Made by a program: the position numbers and the translations under genes
Notes under the pieces: model-generated
The model's input: the letters and a program-made list of their open reading frames with translations, nothing else
What the model was told of the DNA's origin: nothing
Databases searched by the model: none
Shown: in pieces, positions 50,997-54,982 of the stretch
Layout: each line of letters begins with the position of its first letter
Position numbering within the stretch: the first letter of the stretch is position 1
NCBI RefSeq assembly: GCF_025336485.1
Contig: NZ_JAODAB010000033.1
Span: forward strand, 1-54,982
Reading direction: 5' to 3'
DNA length: 54,982 nt
Origin: Pseudomonas citri
GTDB taxonomy: Bacteria; Pseudomonadota; Gammaproteobacteria; Pseudomonadales; Pseudomonadaceae

Positions 50997-52359
50997 CGTT
51001 CCCCCTTATCGCGTCGTAATAGGCTTTGCTCTGGTCCGCGATAGCTTGCGCCTCCGGGCTGGCCTTGTCCAAGACCCGGAAGTCCTCGTAGTACTTATGA
51101 CCCAGCCCCCCAGGCACCCCGGATTTAGCGGCAACGGCATCATAGGTTTCGTCCCCCAACAGTACCCGGGCCAGCGGTTCCGGCTCTTTGGCGTAGATCA
51201 TTTCCGGCGAGTTAACCTGGATCTCCCCTGGTATGCCCGCACGGGTTGGCAAGGTCGAGTTAACGCCGCTATAGCCCATTTCATTGGTGGCGCCTTCAAT
51301 GACCTTCACGTTCGCGCCGCGCTTGCCAAGCTCTGCCGCAACGGCATTGATCTGGTCGGACTCGACGATGATCGTGTTGCGCGCCAGGTCCTTGATCCGG
51401 GTCGCATCCCCACCGTAGTCGTTATCGATTTTCTGCCGGGCACGCGCCTCGGACTTGACCGGTGCCTTGGCAACCTTGCCCCCGTACTGGGCGGCGATCT
51501 CATCGGCGACGGCATCGATTTCCGCTTTGGCAGCCGGTGCCTTGGCATAAACCTCTTCAAATGTCTTGGGCGTCTTGGGAGGGGTGGTTGGCTTGCCCAG
51601 CTTCGCCAACTTCGGCCCGATACCCAGCAAAGCCATCCCCGCCACGCCCTGCAACAGATCGCGATAACCCGGCCCCAGGCGGTCGCCCAATTCGCCCAGC
51701 AGGGCCATGCCGCCCATTGCGGCGGCACCGATGGCAACGGCGGTGGCCAGGGCGGCGGCTCCTGCCATGGCAGCCAAGACCAGCGCGGCCCCCGCAGCCA
51801 GCATCCCCAACGCTTCGAGACCGGTGTGCAGCCAGCCTTCGAGGTCGAGCACAAACGCCACGGACACCGTGGGCCCGCCAATGAACGTATTGGAACTGCC
51901 GGTCTTGATGTGCGCGCCGCACACCATCTTGCTCTGCAAGCGTGCCGCCGGTTTGCCGTTGATGAAGACGGTGGCGCTGCCTTCGGCGATCAACACCGGG
52001 AATGGCCAGATCGGGTGGTTCAGGGGCAAGCCGGTGCAGCCGGCCGCCGTGTCCATGCCGGCGCGCATCGCATTGCGCCGGTTGATCTGGACATTCAGGC
52101 TGCCCATGATCAGCGCCCCCGTCGTGGGTTCGGGCAGGTTGAAAATCGTGTTCAGGCCCTTGAGGATCTGGAACATCGACAGCCCGCCGGCGGCAATCGA
52201 ACCGGCCATGATCGCCAGCGCCACGCCGCCGGTCGCCACGGTGGCCGCCACCACCGCGGCCCCGATCAACGCCCCCGCGACGGCGCCCGCCACCATCGCG
52301 GCAACACCAAAACCGTGGGCTATTTCATCGCCAAGGCGCGCAGCGGCCAGCATATCCAT
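50986..52359 (-). CDS. prePAAR/PAAR T6SS effector with C-terminal RelA/SpoT-type synthetase domain (Tas1-like)
   Basis: 457 aa. prePAAR motif AARLGDEIAHG (6-16), membrane segments about 18-60 and 178-222, and a PAAR domain between them (about 76-168: NHPIWPF, VFINGKPAARLQSKMVCGAH). After a short linker, residues 270-457 form the toxin. It shows RARQKIDNDYGGDATRIKDL (306-325), GYSGVN (362-367) and GEIQVNS (378-384). The last two align with GYQSLHT and EIQIR of SpoT in this window; E379 would be the catalytic glutamate. This is the domain plan of Tas1, which makes (p)ppApp and drains ATP. Chaperone gene upstream (52384), immunity candidates overlapping downstream. The nucleotide made is inferred. 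Confidence 0.87.
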   Translation of the reverse strand: MDMLAAARLGDEIAHGFGVAAMVAGAVAGALIGAAVVAATVATGGVALAIMAGSIAAGGLSMFQILKGLNTIFNLPEPTTGALIMGSLNVQINRRNAMRAGMDTAAGCTGLPLNHPIWPFPVLIAEGSATVFINGKPAARLQSKMVCGAHIKTGSSNTFIGGPTVSVAFVLDLEGWLHTGLEALGMLAAGAALVLAAMAGAAALATAVAIGAAAMGGMALLGELGDRLGPGYRDLLQGVAGMALLGIGPKLAKLGKPTTPPKTPKTFEEVYAKAPAAKAEIDAVADEIAAQYGGKVAKAPVKSEARARQKIDNDYGGDATRIKDLARNTIIVESDQINAVAAELGKRGANVKVIEGATNEMGYSGVNSTLPTRAGIPGEIQVNSPEMIYAKEPEPLARVLLGDETYDAVAAKSGVPGGLGHKYYEDFRVLDKASPEAQAIADQSKAYYDAIRGNGGN

Positions 52360-52383
52360 TGCGTTGTGATCTTCCCGGAGTGA

Positions 52384-52818
52384 TCAAGCGGTCTGAGGCA
52401 GGACCTTGAAAGAATGCATCGCCGCCTTCCAGGCCGGCTCGTGGTGAACCAGATCGTTCGGCGTGGTCGTCAGCGTGGTGATCAACCCCACGGGCTGGCG
52501 GTCGATGAACACCTGGCGCAGCATCAACTCGCGGCCCTCGCGTTGCCAGCTGTAATCGAGCAGCACGGCGGCATGGCCATGGAGGAAGAAGTCCCAGCGC
52601 TTGATCAGGTTGAAACCTGGCAATTGCTGTTCGGCGCTCGCCAGTTGCTGGGCCACGTAGTCATTGAACGGCGTGTCGCCCCGGCTCGGGTCACGGCTGA
52701 TGACGAAACTGGCTTCCTTGGCACCGCCCACGGCAGGCAGCTTGAAGATATTGATGCTCTGGTCCTGCCAGCTGTCAGGGATATCGAGATCGGCTTCTTG
52801 AAGGCGATAGAGCGTCAT
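52384..52818 (-). CDS. Eag-type effector chaperone (DUF1795), eag2
   Basis: 144 aa from ATG 52818 (MTLYRLQEADLDIPDSWQDQ), the normal Eag start; the open frame upstream has no resemblance. Contains SINIFKLP and SFVISRDPSRGDTPFNDYVA, then a C-terminal strand set ending EPAWKAAMHSFKVL. It is the same length as eag1 with a clearly different sequence. It lies 24 bp before the Tas1-like effector on the same strand, as eagT6 precedes tse6, so its client is almost certainly that effector. Confidence 0.9.
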   Translation of the reverse strand: MTLYRLQEADLDIPDSWQDQSINIFKLPAVGGAKEASFVISRDPSRGDTPFNDYVAQQLASAEQQLPGFNLIKRWDFFLHGHAAVLLDYSWQREGRELMLRQVFIDRQPVGLITTLTTTPNDLVHHEPAWKAAMHSFKVLPQTA

Positions 52819-53051
52819 GATTCGGATCGTTTCCAGGCAAGAGAGAGGCTGCGGCAAGTGGCAGATCTTCAAGCAATGAATGGTAACAATCAAGCTGACC
52901 GAGGGGCTCGTTTTCGAGGCCCATGACAGCCGTCTCACTTTTGATGCTCGCGGACAATCCTGCACTTGGAATGCTAATCTCCATCCGCCCGATTGCCTTA
53001 CCAGAGGCTGGACGGAAACCGACAAGGAGCAACGTGCAATGGAAGCGCTAG
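52819..53051. promoter_or_regulatory. Divergent promoter region between eag2 operon and rhs
   Basis: 233 bp between eag2 (minus) and rhs (plus). It should hold promoters for both the Tas1-like cassette and the Rhs effector. Two GGA-rich ribosome-site candidates precede rhs: AAGGAG (53024-53029) and GGAAG (53041-53045). No clear terminator or transposon end is visible. Confidence 0.4.
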
Positions 53052-54982
53052 ATGTCTGAGGCACTCTGGGCCGCTCGCCTGGGCGACGCGCTGGAACACA
53101 CCTCGATGATGGCCGACATCCTCGGCGGCGTGCTCGAGGTAGCCGCGAACATCGCCATCACCGCCCTGGCCACCGCTGCCGTGGTGGCCGCCACGGGCAT
53201 CACCGTCGCCACCGGCGGGCTCGGTTGTTTCCTGCTTGGCGCGGTGGTCGGGGCAGTGGTCGGCATCGCCATGAGCAAGACCGGGGCCGACAAGGGCCTG
53301 AGCGACATGTGCGAAGGCATCGGCAACGCGCTCTTTCCGCCCACGGTGCAGGCCAACATCCTCACCGGCGCCATCGACACCCTGACCAACAGCATTCCTG
53401 CGGCCCGTGCCGCCGGGGCCATCCAGTCCCACGTCGAAGCCGCCGGCACCGAGTTGGAAGCACCGGAGCCCAGCTACCTGGACATGGCCGAGAGTTTCTT
53501 CTCGCAGATGTGGCGCCCCACTGTCGCCACGCCCGCTCCCGGCGCGGTCCCCAAGCCGCTGGACATGATCACCTGCATGAAGCATCCACCGATGCCGCCG
53601 CAGTTCCTGGCCGAAGGATCGGACAAGGTCACCATCAACGGCCAGCCCGCCGTACGCAGCGGCGACCGCAGCACCTGCGATGCCAAGGTAGTGTCGTCGG
53701 GGCTGATCTCCCCCAACGTGACCATTGGCGGTGGCTCGGTGGTGGTGCGTGAGATCCGCAGCGGCAAGACCCCGGGCGTCGGGCTGGCGGTCACGGCGCT
53801 GTTGATGCTCAAGGGCGGCAAGGGCAAATTCTTCAGCAAGCTGCCGTGCATGCTGGCCGGCGCGGCGGCGTCGATGGCCATCAGCAGCGCCATGAGCGCC
53901 GCGGCCAATGCCGCCATGGGCTCGTCGAACCCGGTGCATGCCGCCACTGGCGCCAAAGTGCTCGGTGATGTGGAGGAACTGGATTTCGTATTGCCCGGCA
54001 TCCTGCCGATCGACTGGCAACGCGTCTACAACAGCCGCGACGAACGCCACGATACGTTGTTCGGCGCCGGTTGGAGCGTGGCCTACGAAGTCTGCGTGGA
54101 CATCCTCCCGCACCCGGACGGCGGCGAAACCCTGCAATACACCGATGAACAAGGCCGTCCCATCGACATGGGCGCGATCCCCCTGGGCGGTGCGGTGTTC
54201 AGCGCTGGCGAAGGCCTGGCCGTGCGCCGCCATGTGAACGGGCAATTGCTGATCGAAAGCGACGACGGCCTGTACCGCTTGTTCGAAGCTACGCCAGGGA
54301 ATGCGTCGCGGCTGCGCCTGAGCCAACTGGGTGATCGCAACGACAACCGCATCCACCTCGACTACGACGCCGCCGGGCGCCTGGTGCGGCTGCGCGACAC
54401 CTTCGATCTGGTGCAGGTCGAACTGATCCGCGAAAGTGAACGCGTCACGCGTCTGGAACGCCTCTACCCCGACCAGTCGCGCGACGTACTGGTCAGCTAC
54501 GCCTACGACACCGTGGGCAATCTGACCGAAGTGCGCGACGCCAGCGGCCAAGTGCAGCGGCGCTTCAGCTACGACGTCGGCCGACGCATGGTCGAACACC
54601 AATTGCCCAGCGGCCTGCGCTGCTTCTATGACTGGGCGCTGATCGAAGACCAGGAATGGCGCGTGGTCCGCCACTGGACCGACGACGGCGACGCCTACCA
54701 GTTCGACTATGACCTCAAGGCCGGCACCACCCGCATCACGGACAGCCTGCAACGGGTCAGCACCCGGCAGTGGAACAACCAGCACCAGATCACCCGCCTC
54801 ACCGACAACCTCGGTCAGACCTGGCGCTTCGAATGGAACGACGAACGCCAACTGCTCGGCGCCACCGATCCACAGGGCGGCCAGTACCAATTCAGCTACG
54901 ACGAAGCCGGCAACCTGATCAGCGAAACCGATCCGTTGGGCCGCAGTGAATCGACGTTATGGCTAGAGCACTGGGCCTTGCC
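53052..54982 (+). CDS. prePAAR/PAAR Rhs-family T6SS effector, 3' end beyond window
   Basis: 643 codons visible, open at the window edge. It starts at ATG 53052; the codon before it is an in-frame TAG, so no earlier start is possible. prePAAR motif AARLGDALEHT (7-17), hydrophobic segments about 30-75, PAAR domain about 165-240 (PPMPPQFLAEGSDKVTINGQ, SGDRSTCDAK), another hydrophobic stretch (about 255-300), then the Rhs entry region (NPVHAATGAKVL, LPGILPIDWQRVYNSRDERH) and YD repeats (HLDYDAAGRLVRLRD, YAYDTVGNLTEVRDASGQ, FSYDEAGNLISETDPLGR). The toxic C-terminal domain and its immunity gene lie outside the window. Probably chaperoned by eag1 (49855). Confidence 0.92.
   Translation, partial: MSEALWAARLGDALEHTSMMADILGGVLEVAANIAITALATAAVVAATGITVATGGLGCFLLGAVVGAVVGIAMSKTGADKGLSDMCEGIGNALFPPTVQANILTGAIDTLTNSIPAARAAGAIQSHVEAAGTELEAPEPSYLDMAESFFSQMWRPTVATPAPGAVPKPLDMITCMKHPPMPPQFLAEGSDKVTINGQPAVRSGDRSTCDAKVVSSGLISPNVTIGGGSVVVREIRSGKTPGVGLAVTALLMLKGGKGKFFSKLPCMLAGAAASMAISSAMSAAANAAMGSSNPVHAATGAKVLGDVEELDFVLPGILPIDWQRVYNSRDERHDTLFGAGWSVAYEVCVDILPHPDGGETLQYTDEQGRPIDMGAIPLGGAVFSAGEGLAVRRHVNGQLLIESDDGLYRLFEATPGNASRLRLSQLGDRNDNRIHLDYDAAGRLVRLRDTFDLVQVELIRESERVTRLERLYPDQSRDVLVSYAYDTVGNLTEVRDASGQVQRRFSYDVGRRMVEHQLPSGLRCFYDWALIEDQEWRVVRHWTDDGDAYQFDYDLKAGTTRITDSLQRVSTRQWNNQHQITRLTDNLGQTWRFEWNDERQLLGATDPQGGQYQFSYDEAGNLISETDPLGRSESTLWLEHWAL

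Noticed and set aside
53039..53059. Six-codon leader (ATG 53039 to TGA 53057) with a good AAGGAG, overlapping the rhs start
   Set aside because: Could couple translation of rhs, but GGAAG at 53041-53045 already serves ATG 53052 and such mini-frames are common by chance.
1..54982. CRISPR arrays, rRNA genes, complete insertion sequences
   Set aside because: No regularly spaced direct repeats, rRNA-like sequence or transposase gene was seen on either strand.

Overview
The window is chromosomal DNA of a Pseudomonas, most likely of the P. fluorescens complex. The evidence is the uniformly high GC, gene order (rph / yicC / gmk / rpoZ / spoT / ridA, then exbB-exbD-tonB, oxyR, recG), REP-type intergenic palindromes, and a type VI secretion (T6SS) cluster laid out like HSI-I of P. 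aeruginosa. This is inferred from protein and gene-order recognition; no search was run.

Positions 1-2900: the 5' part of gabD (minus strand, cut by the window edge), a ~145 bp imperfect palindrome, tRNA-Arg(CCG), a RhuM-family gene just downstream of the tRNA, and a small DUF4870 membrane protein. Positions 2900-18650 are housekeeping: RNase PH, YicC endoribonuclease, guanylate kinase, RNA polymerase omega, bifunctional SpoT, RidA, a lipoprotein, an SDR/YeeZ-like protein, the TonB-ExbB-ExbD energy transducer, OxyR, RecG, a YbaK-HDOD fusion, a small SCP2-like protein and a DUF6124 gene with a hairpin-rich leader. Positions 18652-19156 hold a mosaic of palindromic repeats and no convincing gene.

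Positions 19157-50289 are a complete T6SS locus built on two divergent arms. The minus arm runs from 36645 down to 19157: fha, tssJ, tssK, tssL, tssM, tagF, pppA, ppkA, tagT, tagS, tagR, tagQ. It carries the envelope complex and the whole threonine-phosphorylation switch. The plus arm starts at 37067: tssA, tssB, tssC, hcp, a Tae4-like amidase and its putative immunity lipoprotein, tssE, tssF, tssG, clpV, vgrG and an Eag chaperone. The amidase/immunity pair sits where tagJ lies in the P. aeruginosa archetype.

Positions 50335-54982 are the effector end. A minus-strand operon (eag, prePAAR/PAAR effector, 77-aa protein, HD-domain protein) encodes a Tas1-like toxin whose C-terminus has RelA/SpoT synthetase motifs, so it probably makes (p)ppApp or a related alarmone. 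Two overlapping downstream genes follow: a 77-aa candidate binding immunity protein and a stand-alone HD protein that keeps the small-alarmone-hydrolase active-site residues. Synthetase toxin plus hydrolase in one coupled T6SS cassette suggests immunity by enzymatic destruction of the toxic nucleotide, and is the most interesting system here. A prePAAR/PAAR Rhs effector begins divergently at 53052 and runs off the window; its chaperone is probably the eag gene at 49855, on the far side of the inverted cassette.
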